A stretch of 64,000 nucleotides of DNA. Source: Coix lacryma-jobi var. lacryma-jobi (Eukaryota; Streptophyta; Magnoliopsida; Poales; Poaceae). Position numbers and translations under genes: made by a program. Positions 1 through 11,058 of the stretch are shown here, one piece after another (the stretch's first letter is position 1; the number at the start of each line of letters is the position of its first letter). The notes under the pieces were generated by a model. It searched no databases and was not told where the DNA came from. It saw only the letters and a list, made by a program, of their open reading frames with translations. The stretch spans positions 17,200,080 to 17,264,079 of the forward strand of contig CM019831.1 in NCBI GenBank assembly GCA_009763385.1, given 5' to 3'.

Positions 1-1340
1 TTAAACGTTGTATCCATGCTACTGCTACAGTAATATATTGCCGCATGCTCCTACTGCGATAATATCAGATAGCAGCTTGTGGCTATGCAGTAACTACAGA
101 ACACTTTCTAGCAAAATCATAGAGCATAATTCAGTAAGGAGAACACTAAACTAAAGTGGCGTTATCATGCAAGCTATTTAGGGTGGTTGCCGATGAGAAA
201 TTAGTTGGCCTTTTATAGTTCAAAGATTATTATCGATCAGTTAACAGATTCAGTAGCCATTTACTGGGAAAAAAACTAATAATTTAATGACAAGACAAAT
301 CTAGAGTATGATACTTCCATTGAATAGACAAATTCATTATATAGTAATTAATTGCACACTAGTATAATGTCCATGCTAACGCTACGACAACATACAACCA
401 TACAAATCAGAAAACCAAAAAGCATATATGTGAAGTTTTTAAGCATATTGTGCATGATCTTCTGGGATCAGGAACGGACGGCAAAACCAAAAAAAAGGCT
501 ATGCAGTTTCAACAAACTGACTCCAACTCTCAGCAAAGGAGAGTCCTTTTTACTTTCTACGAAAGGAGATAGGCAAACTGTTGAATCGGTAGCTCAAGCA
601 AAGTTTTCTGATTATTCCTCTCTCAAGCAAATATATACAACTTTTGTCTAATTTCAATGTTGGTCAAACTCCCACTCTTTTATCTGCTCCCCTATCTTAA
701 AACTAATCAAACTTCCATTCACCAAACCTTAAGTATTTCAGATAACATTTCCAAATGATCATGATTCCAACTGATTCCAAATGATCATCACACATACACT
801 GTCATGTACTGAACCAATGGAACCATTTGCTTGCACCTCGTGTGTTGGCCGCGGCGGCAACACTTTCTGCTTGAACCTGCCACCCTAAAAGGATGTTGAA
901 ACCTGCAGGTATTAGTTGAAAAAGAACACAAATTAGATGACTATTATGGAAATGTGAGCAGGTCAGAAATGACAAATTAAAATGTTATGACTCGTGTGAA
1001 TTTAGCTTGGAGAAAATATGCTACTTCTGTCTTTGATGAAGCAAAATAGGGAGAAAAAATTTTGCATGCAAAGTAAACACTAAAGGTGCATCCCTCCATC
1101 ATGTGATGTAAAAAGACCACTAGAAGTCTCACAAACTGACTGATAAGCAGATTAACCAATAGAAACAAAGTCGAAGAGTAAGGACATGTCGAATTAATCT
1201 AGAAATTATAAGAAATTATAAATTAGCATACAAACAAAGTTAGCAATTAAAAAATTAGAAACAGTATCAATTAACAAACAAGTATTTAATTTAGAAATAG
1301 ATATAGATTACTAAACAATCTCTCATATATCTATCAGCTT
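1..1340. other. AT-rich intergenic DNA, no gene recognised
   Basis: This stretch is AT-rich and stop-rich on both strands. The longest open frame (99 codons at 352-651) has no recognisable motif and biased low-complexity composition, so I do not call it a gene. A small GC-richer patch near 840-900 could be an exon read leftwards from the GC island at 1341-2200, but no splice structure is convincing. No terminal inverted repeats or LTR ends were found. Confidence 0.5.
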
Positions 1341-2200
1341 TTCTTGAACAGTTGAACCTGTGATTGCTGCAATGGAGAGAAATGCATCCTGTGTGACTTG
1401 TTCACCTAATTACAGAAACAGGCAAACGTACACCACCGTTCGTGGAATCGAGAAATTAGGGAGAGAGGTAGCAGGAGTCCGTTTACCGAAGGGAGCCGGG
1501 GAGCCTGCGACTTTCTTGACCTGCTCAAGAGAGGCACAGGCCCCGAGAGACCGGGTTGCCTGGCATCAGAGCGAGCTAGGGGCACGCACCAGGCACCTTC
1601 CCGAGGCAGCGAGGTGCGCGGAGCTGTCCGGCGGTGGAGTGGAGTGGTGGGCGGAGGGGCCAGCGTGTAGGGTGAGGGTCTGCATCTGCATGGTTGCCAG
1701 TGGTGGAGAGGATGTCGCGGTGGGTGGCAGCGGATGGGGATGAGAAACACCGTCTGAGGCACCGCCGTGGCCCCGTTGCCTCCATGTCTGTCTCGTGGCC
1801 GCCCTAGGCGCGCTGGACTCCTTCTCCCTTGTCCCCGTCCTCGATCTAGGGTTCAGGCGAGTGCGATGCACGTACGATGAGGCGCCGCCGCTGCTACCAC
1901 CGCAGGGACAGGCGGCGTTGCGACGACGATGGAGGGCCTGGCAGCCGCGCCGGGCAGGAGTTGGGTGGTGCCGTGGCGGCATGATGGGGCAAGGAGGGGA
2001 GAGGAGTCGGAGTCGCGAGGGAAGAGGAGAAGTCGCGCCTAGGCAAGAGAAAGGGCCGCGCGTGATGTCGATGGGGCCGGGAGGCTCGGGCGCTAGGCTC
2101 TTGCTTCTGGTGCGGTGAAGACTTGGAGATTTACAATGAGGAGGCGGCCGAGAGGGTGCTGCGGGGAGTGTTGTAGCATAAGGTAGGGTTTGGGTTTTTA
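1341..2200 (-). other. GC-rich island resembling the 5' end of a minus-strand gene
   Basis: GC content rises abruptly here. Read leftwards from about 2200, the sequence resembles the leader and first exon of a grass gene: a CCCAAACCCTA-type start, then a C/T-rich leader, then GC-rich DNA open in several frames (138 codons at 1566-1982, 118 at 1406-1762). No frame shows a known domain; all are Pro/Arg/Ser-rich, as expected from GC-rich non-coding DNA. It could be a first exon or leader of a gene whose other exons lie to the left or are lost, or a captured gene fragment. Transcript data would be needed to decide. Confidence 0.3.
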
Positions 2201-2485
2201 TTCGATGAAGAGGATCATCTCAGCCATCTATTTGATCCAACGGTTCACATGGAATCTGAGTGGAATATGGGCTTCAAATTTAGGTGGGCTAAATCTGAAG
2301 TAGTAGAAGGGTCTTTTGCATTTTGGTGTCGCATGCTGACTCAAAATTTTTCTAATCCTTGTACTATTTTTTTAATGCAAAAATATGTTTTCTCGGATGA
2401 GCTCGTTCATGCACCCCCTCAACGAGTCAAAGGCGAGTCCATCAGCGGATGGTTTACGGTGCATTAGCTGAATCTATCTACTCCG

Positions 2486-2640
2486 TATTATTAGGGGACA
2501 AAGTGCAAAAGACTATTGCAGCTCAGTGGTAGAGCCTTATTATCTCAAACCTGTAGACGTTGTATTATTAGAGGACAAAGTGCAAAAGACCATTGCAGCT
2601 CAGTGATAGAGCCTTGTTATCTCAAAACCTGTAGACGTTG
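2486..2640 (+). repeat. 77/78 bp tandem duplication of a tRNA-like SINE head
   Basis: Two adjacent near-identical units (2486-2562 and 2563-2640) each contain an A-box-like pol III element (GCAGCTCAGTGGTAGAGC in unit 1). Only the second unit is followed by a B-box-like GGTTCGAGCAC (2639-2649). This is the organisation of a tRNA-derived SINE whose 5' part has been tandemly duplicated. The flanking T/ATT-rich tract fits a SINE tail that grew into a microsatellite. It does not fold as a real tRNA: there is no matching acceptor stem. Confidence 0.5.
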
Positions 2641-2659
2641 GTTCGAGCACTGTGCACCA

Positions 2660-2661
<2 letters not shown>

Positions 2662-2722
<61 letters not shown>
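2662..2722. repeat. (ATT)n microsatellite
   Basis: An uninterrupted trinucleotide tract of about 20 ATT units directly follows the tRNA-like repeat and passes into imperfect TATA/ATT DNA up to about 2770. The apparent poly-Leu and poly-Tyr open frames across it are simply translations of this repeat. Confidence 0.95.
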
Positions 2723-2727
<5 letters not shown>

Positions 2728-3214
2728 GTATAATTATTATTATATTATATTATATATTATCATTATTATCGCCAGCGGCCATTATTTGTTTGGGCAATCC
2801 AGCGCCTGGGCCGTGCGTTTGCTGGTTGGGCTACAGTGCAAGTTTTTCTTTATTTTTTCTTTGGAGCTTCTTTAGTATACAAGCATTTGAATTTACGAGC
2901 AGATCATTAGAACATTTATTTTATTAAGTGAAAACAAGAGATAAGAGATATATTACAAATAAAATACAATAGCCAGCTCAACAATATAGCTATGCCTATA
3001 TTAATAAAGTAATACTAATAAGAGTTATAAAAAGGAACTTCGATGTCTAGTTCCAAAAAGAAGCAATATACACTTGGCTTCCATGTCTCTCTCGTTCAAT
3101 CCCTACAAAGTGCTAAGCGCACAACCATCGGTGACACTCAGGTGATTGCTTGGACCGACCAACCACGCCGAGCTAGCGAATTAGTGGCTAGTGTTATATA
3201 TAAATCTTAAACTA
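2723..3214. other. Intergenic DNA without recognised gene
   Basis: AT-rich DNA with a short GC-richer patch (about 2770-2835). No coding motif, LTR end or inverted repeat was identified. The stretch ends at the candidate CACTA-like terminus. Confidence 0.4.
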
Positions 3215-3633
3215 CACTACCTAATAGAAGCATATTTGACAACGTCGGCCATGAAATGTGTATAACATGGAATGAAATATGTTGGGAAAAACAAAAAAGA
3301 ATATAAACCCAACCGACCAGTAGCTTTGGAACCTACCAACATGGAAAACAATGTTTAAAAAGATCAATAAATTATTCTGTGACACTAAAAGGCTGTCATA
3401 TATTGATGGCATTTGTAAATTACACTTTGTGACATAGAAAACACTTTGTGACGTAGCAAATATCGTCATTGGATGAAATTAGACTAACTACATGACGTTT
3501 TTTGTGGCATACAATTTTTTATTATCACTAAGTCAAAATGCCTAAAACATAATGTCATAAAATGGATGATATAATGACATTATGAACTATCGTCATACTA
3601 AATACGTAAAAAAATCACACATTTCTTGTAGTG
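3215..3633. mobile_element. Candidate CACTA-like non-autonomous element
   Basis: The right end (3622-3633) reads TTTCTTGTAGTG, the complement of the CACTACAAGAAA terminus common in grass CACTA (En/Spm) elements. The interior holds several short variants of TTTGTGACATAG and GTCATA in both orientations, resembling subterminal repeats. A CACTAC occurs at 3215, but the two termini match over only about 6 bp and no 3 bp target duplication is evident. The left end is therefore uncertain, and this may be a single CACTA end. The right end abuts an LTR fragment exactly. Confidence 0.4.
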
Positions 3634-5484
3634 CGAGGTGAAGGTCAAGTAGAGACGTGCTGTGCTGATGGACCGGGAGTGGCGAAGGGCGGACGTGAGG
3701 CTTGGACTAACGGACAAGGAGGCCGGAGGACCAGTTGCACTAGCTGGCACTTAGCGGCAACAAGCAAGAGTACATGGGGATGAAGACGACATCGGTCGAG
3801 TCAAGACGGAAGGCGATGGCGTCATGGCACCTGGTGGAGGCCGAGCACGGGCTTGCATGGGAGATGCAAGTGTCGTCGGTCGAGTCAGGGAGGAAGGCGA
3901 AGGCATCGTGCTTAGCGGAGGCTGGACATGCATCGATATCGGTGTCGACAGACTTGGCGTAGCACCTACGCTCCTTCTACGGTGCGGGTTTGGTAGATGA
4001 GCCTCAGAAAACTACCCCCAACGATTTCTATGTTAGAATCTCAAAACCTGGGGTGGCCGGTTTCTAAATTTGGACCTCAAAATTCTGGTTGGTGGATTTA
4101 CCGGTTTGGGCCTCAAAACCCAGCGGAGGTTCCGATGAGGAACGGGGCAACACATGGCGGCACCGCGAGGCTTGTGTCGAGGGGAAGCTAGCGATGAGAA
4201 GGCTCATGGTTGTCGAGGCGGCATGTGGCGACATCGTGAGGCTTGCGTTGCGGCAAAGCTAACGATGAGGAAGGCGTGTGACCGTCGATGGAAGATCCTA
4301 ACAGAGTTGGACTAGAAAATGTCCCTAGGCTAGCTAGTTTGCTCTTGTATCCTAGGGGTAGAAGGGGTATTGTGTAATAGGCAATAAATAAGGGATGACA
4401 TCCATCATCCATCCTCATCTCTTTAGTAGCTATCTCTTCAGACAGACTATTTTCTGGCTTCATCCGTTAGGCATCCTTCCCTGTAGTTGCTGAGAGATCC
4501 ACAGAGACCAATCATTTCTCTGTGTATTTTGATTTCAGGAAAGGTGACCGTAATCGTCTTGTAGCCTCGTTGGCTCTTTTGGCTGAAATCTTTGAATTCG
4601 CGTTCTGTTCTTCGCGTTCTTCATTTTCCCCTCTTTGCTCTTTCACGAGATCTTTTGATTTGAGAGATGGATTGCGATTCCATTTGAACCATCTTGTGCT
4701 TTGTCGTGAGAGGCATCTTTCCACCGAAGAAATTTCTCAAATTCCTCACGAGCACATAGATCGGACAAAAATCATTTTTGTTCTTCAAACTTTCCCCTTT
4801 TCATAGTTGGATTCGAGCCATGATTTCTTAGAAATAGCTCGCCATCAAGCTCAAGATCACTTGGGTAAAGTTTGGTTGCAAGCCCTTTTGATTTGGTCGA
4901 GGTTTGATCGAATTTAGGTTTGCCTTGGGTTGTTTTTGTTCTTCCTGGGCATTCCCGGACAGTCCGGGCCTGGGATCGCGGACAGTCCACGCCTCGGGAT
5001 TTTGCCCAGGCAGTTCCTGCACAGGAACTATTCACGATGTGTCAGGTGAATCACGGATAGTCCGCTGGCAAGTTTTGACAGGGAACAGTTCGGGTGATTG
5101 CACTGTTTAGTTGAATTGCAGATAGTCCGGCGTGCAAACGCAGACAATCCAGACCCTGACTAGAACTATTTTAGAACAGTTTGGTTTTAGGATTTTGAAC
5201 TATGGATAGTTGGGGCCTTGACCGCGAACAGTCCGACAGTCACCCTCGGACAGTCCGAGCCCTGACCTCGGATAGTCCGGCTCTGTGCTATTTTTGCCGG
5301 CTTTGGTCTTCTGCTTTGTGCTTATTCTCGACGCTTCTCCGGTAGCCCCGCTATATCTCTAGGACATCTCCTGAGGTATCCAGCCACCAGTTAGCTCGTG
5401 GATTAGCCGGTAGCCATTGAGTTTCTGCAAAGAAATTTTTAGGCTCCCATTCACCCCTCTCTAGTCGCCGTTTCCGGTCCTTCA
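3634..5484 (+). repeat. 5'-truncated Sirevirus (Copia) LTR fragment
   Basis: In plus orientation this matches, with many substitutions, the reverse complement of the LTRs of the inner Sirevirus at 27121-38725. Shared landmarks are the GAGGTGAAGGTCAAGTAGAG block at the left edge, the serial 'cctcaaaac' blocks near 4040-4110, a degenerate TATA region near 4380, GGACAGTCCG-type palindromes (about 4955-5285), and the LTR end CCGGTCCTTCA at 5474-5484. Roughly the first 170 bp of the LTR is missing; the break coincides with the CACTA-like end at 3633. No PBS or internal region follows, so it is a truncated or solo LTR. It is far more diverged than the other copies, hence older. Confidence 0.75.
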
Positions 5485-6127
5485 CGTACATTCATCTCAG
5501 TGGACACTTACAGATTCATCCCGCGTTTAAGTGGAACTGGAGAAGCTCTTGTTAGAACAAGCATAAGGTTTTTTCTGGCTTCTTCTAAAAGACAGATTAA
5601 GTACAAGAGAACTTTTAGGAAGGAAGAATATGACATTGCCTGACTACAATTGTCCACTCTGCTTGAATTGACAGAAGAAACTCTAGTCCACCTTTTCATC
5701 AATTGCCCTTTCGCTTCCCAATGTTGGGCCTGGCTGGGTTTTCAGATCGACCAATCTCCTGATCCTTTCCAAATCCTTCAAAGTTTCAAAGACCAAGTTC
5801 AGGTGCCGTTCTTCATGGAGGTGATTACTCTGATGTGTTGGACAATTTGGAAAGCCAGGACGATATTATCTTCAGACAAGCAGTTCCTTCACTTCTGACC
5901 TCCACGAATTTCTTCAAATCGGAGCTCTAGCTTCTTCTGCTTAGGGCTAAGAGAAGTTACTCACCAAGCATTAACTTATGGATAGCAAATCTCTCCCAGC
6001 TTGGACCTTGTCAACTCTTTTGAGTATTTTTTTCTTTTCCTTCTTTGTCTCTTAATGTGTTTCTCGTACTTCACTCTGTGTTTTGCCTCTGCCAAATTTT
6101 AATTTAATTCTACAGTAGGGGTACACC
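5485..6127 (+). pseudogene. LINE (L1-type) ORF2 3'-end fragment with zf-RVT-like domain
   Basis: Plus-strand translation around 5620-5870 contains the pattern YNCPLCLN...HLFINCPFASQCW followed by a CWTIWKARN-like block. This is the C-terminal zinc-binding region (Cys-Cys...His...Cys) seen after the reverse transcriptase of plant L1-like LINEs. The frame has stops and frameshifts and the RT core is absent, so this is a dead 5'-truncated copy. A T-rich 3' UTR follows (about 6020-6127). The LINE is cut at 6127 by the solo LTR, and its last bases resume at 10194. Confidence 0.7.
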
Positions 6128-9100
6128 TGTAACACCCCTGGTGTTACTAATGTAATTAACGTGACATGTCATCATCTTAAGCATTAATCATTTCCTGTGA
6201 TGCATTTGAATTGCCTAATTGCTATGCTTTGATTCCCTTTTCAAAAACCCTAAAAGCCCAATTCTCTCTATAAGGGCAAAATGGTAATTTCACCTCTGTG
6301 CCTAGTTCTATGTAATTCTTGATTCAAATTTAGTGCCCTGCTGTTTGTTGCATTGATCAAAGTTCAAAAATCAGATTTGATTTGATTTTCCTTTTGCAAA
6401 ACCCTAAAATCCCAAATCCTGGATTTATTCCCTTTTTGATAACTTTTTCCAAATTCAAAATTTTGAGTTGGTTCAAAAAGAAAAGTTGTGAATCTGATCA
6501 AGAGGAACAACTTTGGTATTTACAAATTTCAAAGTTTCTATATAAAATTTGAAGTAATTTCAAATTCGTTCAAACTCCAGTTTTTGTCCCTTTTTGAGTT
6601 TTCAAAATTAATTCAAAAACTATTGAGTTTCAGAAAAAGTGTATATTAGCAAAGTTGTAGGTTTTGTCAAATGGAACAACTTTCATATATAAAGATTTTC
6701 AAGTTTCAGTTTGAAATCCAAAGTAATTTTGATTTGAATCAAATTTGAAAAGTGTCCCCTTTTCTGTTTTTGAATATAGTTCAAAAACTATTTGGAATTT
6801 GAAAATGTTCTTATTGACAAAGTTGTAGATCTCATTTTTCTAAGCAACTTTGGTATTTTGGGTTTTTGTCGCACAGTTCAAATTTTTGGAGAAATTTTGC
6901 AAAATACAAAAACTGGCCAAAAGTCAAACCCTAGCCCCTACACTGTTCTTCTTCCCCGTAGAGCCAGGGGGAGGGGGGGCCGGCCATGGCGCCGGCGCTG
7001 CGCCTGCAGCGCATACAGCTGCTCCCCACGCGCCTCTGTCCTGCCCTAGCCGCTCCTTGGTCCCCTCCGCACCCGCACGCAAGCGCTGACTCCATCTCTC
7101 GGCCCCTACTACTCCTGCTCGCCGCCGCCGCGTGGCCATTGCCGGCGCTGCCTGCGCCCGAGACCCGGCTGCACGCCAGCGCCTCCGCCAGAGTGCAATC
7201 GAGTGCGCGTGCGCTCGCCGAGCTTATCCAGCCATCACCACGGTCTCTACCGGCCGCTATCCGCCTCTATAAAAGCCCCGCCGGAGCTCGAGCTCTCCCA
7301 CTCAGCTCCGCCGCCGTCGCCACCTCACACCAGAGCTCCCAGCCCTCAACCACCTAGCTCAGAAGCTCCGCCGTGTTCTTGTGCCGCTTCCCCACCCTCC
7401 AATTTCACCTCTACCGCCCTCAATCGCCCGACGTAGCTCGCCGTTGTCATCTCCGGCGAGAACCCGGCGAGCTCGGGTTCGTGAAATTCGCCGTCTCCGG
7501 CCATGATCATCCCTCACCGACCCCGTGTCGTGTTCCTTGACTCCGTGCGACTCTAACCCGGCCCTCGTGGTCGCGTATCTTGCGCAGGATCGCCCGTCCG
7601 TCGATCACCGTCGTGTGCCGTCCGTCGCTTCCCGCCGACCGGCCGCTCCGTCCATCCCCGTCCCTCACCGAGCTGCCCAATCGACTCCGGTGAGCTCCCT
7701 TATGCTCCCTAGGTGTTTGGTTTCGCCCCGGACCCTCTGGTTTGGCCGGCGTGCCGAGCGCCGCCCGTTTATGGTCGCCGGCGACGAGCTCCCGCCGCCG
7801 TGTGTCTTTTTCTTTTTATTTTTAAGATGTGAATAGTGTTCTGTTTTCTCTTTTTTGTATGATTTTCTGTGTTGATCCAAAAATTCTGAAATTTTTGTGG
7901 TAGACTCTTTATGCTCTGTAGTATTTTATAAAAATATGAAACTTGAGTTTTGTGCAAAAATTTGAAAAGGTAAAATTCCCCTTTTAATTGAAAAATGAAG
8001 GTTTTGGTATTTTTGGAGAGTGATCTATAACTCCAAAAATCTTGAGATAAATTTTTGTGACCTTGTTATAACATGCTAAACCTCTGGTAAAATTTTGAAG
8101 TCATTTGGAGCAAGTTGATTTTTGAGCTTTTATTTTAATTAAGGAATAGTGCCTTTTGTTAATTAAATGTTTAGATTTAATTGAGCACCTTAATGACCTT
8201 CAAAAATTATGAAATTTGTTTTGCCATCTGTTTATGCCTTAATAAACTTATGTGATTAATTTGGTAATTTTTGGAGCAACTTCATAAAATGACCTTTTAA
8301 ATAAATTAAGAAAAATAGAAAAGATGGATTAGGGTTGGTAATAAGTGTTTAATGATGTGATCTTTGGATTGATTGATGTTCATAGACCCCTACCCTTTGG
8401 TCTATGATGTTTGTGATGCTATGTTTGGATGATGCTTAGGATAATTATAATAAGGTCTAGTTTAATCAATATTGCTTAAGGAAGAAATGGTTACCTTTTA
8501 TGCTCAACCTAGATTTCGATTATGCCTTGCCTAAGAGTAATCTAGAATCAGTGAAATTGTCTTGCACCATAAGTCCATATCATCATTCTCATGAGCATTC
8601 ATCATTGCATCCGTATAGTTGACGAAGAAGGTACCAGAGTCGAGGCCGCTGTTGACGAACCAACTCCCGAGGCGACCCCGAGCTCCGACACCTATACCTA
8701 CCCCGAGTCTGCTCTTTTTGCCATCCAACGCAAGCCCCGGTGCATTTAACCCTACCTTGTTTTTATAAATGTTTTCTTTAAATGTTTTACTATTGCATTA
8801 GGTAATAGGAGTTGTGTGATGACCTACTTCTTGCATTACCCACCTCCACCAAAAGATACACCTGTCCTGTTCTCAAAATGTTTGCAAAATGCTTAGCAAT
8901 GTTATTCAATAGATTTGCAATAAAAATGCCAATTTCAAAAAGGTGTGATCACTTTAAGAATGTTTATGGGAATTTGGCTTTACTCCCGTCTACTGGCTAG
9001 TTACCTGATCCGTACCTAGTCAATAGCGAGGAGAGGTTGTCCGAGCGTACGGTGCCGTCATGTTGTAGTCCGGGACTCAACAGTTGACACCGACCGGGAC

Positions 9101-10193
9101 AGGGTTGAAAAACTGACAGGACTATTACGCTTGGGTGAGATATAACCAAGGTGTAGTTCTGGCTGGAAAATTAGGGACCATCCGTATGGGGGCCTGCTGG
9201 TCAAGACTTGTAACTATTCACATACTTCGGAAAGCTCTGGCTCCGAGAAATCCTTGATTGGGACCGACAACCGCGCACTGGGAGTGGAGAGATGGCGGAA
9301 GTAGCATGTACCCACGTGGTCGTCGTACCTGGAAAGGAGTGGTGTACTGTACTTCCGGGTGGCGTAGGACCGGGTCCAATCTTGGAGGAATCGTGGTAGA
9401 CGAGTTGGCATATGCAAGCTTGGGTGCTACATATGCAGTGTGGATAGGGATCCTCAGCTGAGTATTATTTATCCGGATTAACGTTGCTCCTCGGTTATGG
9501 AGACTTGGTCCACTGACTGTCAACGGAGAGTGGTTCTCAACTAGGAATGTTTTGAAATGTAAAATGAATCTTGAATGATGAAGAATTGAGGAATACTGAA
9601 TCTTTCAAAATAAAATAAGGTTTACAAAATGCTTTTCTGCAAAATACTTGATCTTGCTTAAGCCTTACCTTGACTACCCTAAGCCTCTCATTCCTGAGTC
9701 TTCTCCCTTTTTCTTTAGTCGGGTAAGTCTTGTTGAGTACCCCAGTACTCAGGGTTTGTTACCCATGTTGCAGGTATGCCTGAGACCCCGATATGTCTCG
9801 CACCCTGTTGCGTGACCTTCGTCCAGGAAGAGGCCGATGAGGCTGATGAGTAAATGTGCACCCTCGGGCTGGGTGTTACATGTATCTTTATGTTAATGTT
9901 TCCGCTACGTTGTCTACTTTGAATTTCCCGAACAATGGTTTGTAATAACCGTACTCCTTACCTCATTTGAAACCTCGGTTTGTAAAACTATTGTTATTAA
10001 AGTCTTCCGCTCTTTATTCCGATGTTATTTGTAAAAGTATGCAATGTTGTAACCGAATTGTGAGATGATCCTGCGGACATTGGGCACTGATGTAGCCCGG
10101 TGGCGAATAGGTCTTAATCACATGGAACATGGGTTCGGCTGTCAGAGGTTGACAGGGACACGTGGGCCATAGGATTAGGACCGTTATGTCACA
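6128..10193 (+). mobile_element. 4.07 kb solo LTR of a Gypsy-type (probably Del/Tekay) retrotransposon
   Basis: The segment begins TGTAACACCC, ends GTTATGTCACA (TG...CA), and is flanked by the 5 bp direct repeat ACACC at 6123-6127 and 10194-10198, which defines a precise insertion. There is no PBS, gag, pol or polypurine tract inside, so it is a solo LTR left by LTR-LTR recombination. AT-rich flanks surround a GC-rich core (about 6950-7800) containing a TATA box. The length and the TGTAACACCC start suit chromoviruses of the Del/Tekay type in grasses; that assignment is by resemblance only. All short open frames within it are regarded as non-coding. Insertion was into the 3' tail of an older LINE. 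Confidence 0.8.
7268..7275 (+). promoter_or_regulatory. TATA box of the solo LTR promoter
   Basis: TATAAAAG lies in the GC-rich core of the solo LTR, followed by a C-rich, gene-leader-like stretch. It is the likely U3/R promoter of the parent retrotransposon in plus orientation. In a solo LTR it could still drive transcription rightwards. Confidence 0.55.
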
Positions 10194-10219
10194 ACACCCC
10201 TCCTGTTTCCTTTCAACAA
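10194..10219 (+). mobile_element. 3' tail of the LINE interrupted by the solo LTR
   Basis: After the right copy of the ACACC target duplication the sequence continues CCTCCTGTTTCC and an A-containing tail. It joins sensibly to the LINE 3' UTR ending at 6127, giving the terminal segment of the LINE. The exact LINE end and its target duplication were not determined. Confidence 0.5.
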
Positions 10220-10266
10220 AAGTAGCTAGCTGCATGGCCCTTTCACATTGAACTCTAGAGATATAT

Positions 10267-10532
10267 GCTTCCTCCGTACCTGTAAAGTAAGTCATTTTGA
10301 ACAACAACACGATCTTTAAAGCATAACTTTGACTTCTTTTTTTTATAAAAATATTTATCAAAAACTCATATATGTATGTTTTTATGAAAGTATTTTTAAA
10401 GACAAGTTTATTCATATGATTTTCATATTTTTAAACTCAATAACTTAAAAGTTATTCATGATATATATCCCTAATGTTTGACTTAACCTTTGACTAAAAC
10501 GACTTGTTTTACAGGTATATGGAGGGACTATA
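10267..10532. mobile_element. Stowaway-type MITE
   Basis: The ends are imperfect inverted repeats: left CTTCCTCCGTACCTGTAAAG, right ending in the complement of a CCCTCCATATACCTGTAAAA-like arm. The interior is AT-rich and non-coding, with TA at both borders. The CTCCNTCC-like termini and TA target site are those of Stowaway (Tc1/mariner-related) MITEs of grasses. Confidence 0.7.
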
Positions 10533-10805
10533 TATTTTCATCTACTTGCAAGGCTTTCGCTTAGGTCCAGTAGATTTGGATGGACCTAACCAGTCCTAAC
10601 CAAGCAACCTACGACGCCATTACGCCAATCACTTTCGTACTCTTCGAAGTTCGAAGTGAGGGCATCCTTGCACAAGGGATTTCACTGTGACGTGAACAAT
10701 GTGTTGCGGCCCTTGCCCTTCCAGCCCCAACAACCCCGAGATTTATTGCTCCATATATAATGGCCCCAGTAGCCTCATTGGCCACAATAAACCGATGGAG
10801 GATGC

Positions 10806-11058
10806 TGTGATGATTTTTAGGATTACGACGCACCTTCTGTGACAACAGCATATCGTCACAGAAGGAGTACAATGACAATAAAAAACTTGTAATTGTCACA
10901 ATTAGTTTGTCATAGATGGACCATTCGTCTATGACAAACTGATTACGACAATTACAGGCTTTTTCTTGTCACTGTACCCCTTCTGTGACGATATGCTGTT
11001 ATCACAGAAGGTGTGTCATAATCCTCAAAATCGTCACAGAAGCCCAGATTTCTTGTAG
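10806..11058. mobile_element. Fold-back CACTA-related MITE (about 115 bp inverted repeat arms)
   Basis: The left arm (about 10806-10921) and right arm (about 10922-11042) are nearly perfect reverse complements, both carrying CACCTTCTGTGA-, AGCATATCGTCACAGAAGG- and TTTGTCATAGA-type blocks. RNA from it would form a hairpin of more than 100 bp. The right edge, TTTCTTGTAG (11049-11058), matches the complement of a CACTACAAGAAA-type CACTA end lacking its last two bases; the left terminus is not preserved. The element sits immediately 5' of the NBS-LRR P-loop exon, so it may have replaced or displaced that gene's N-terminal coding part. Confidence 0.7.

Noticed and set aside
352..651. 99-codon plus-strand frame
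   Set aside because: It lies in AT-rich DNA with no motif, no promoter and no splice context.
1360..2118. Several 100-140 codon frames in the GC island
   Set aside because: They overlap on both strands with biased composition and no conserved motif; kept only as a possible gene 5' end.
2516..2927. Open frames rich in Leu or Tyr
   Set aside because: They translate the (ATT)n microsatellite.
9871..9880. GGGTGTTACA as the right end of the solo LTR (perfect complement of TGTAACACCC)
   Set aside because: The flanks do not form a target duplication there; ending at 10193 gives TG...CA and the exact duplication ACACC.
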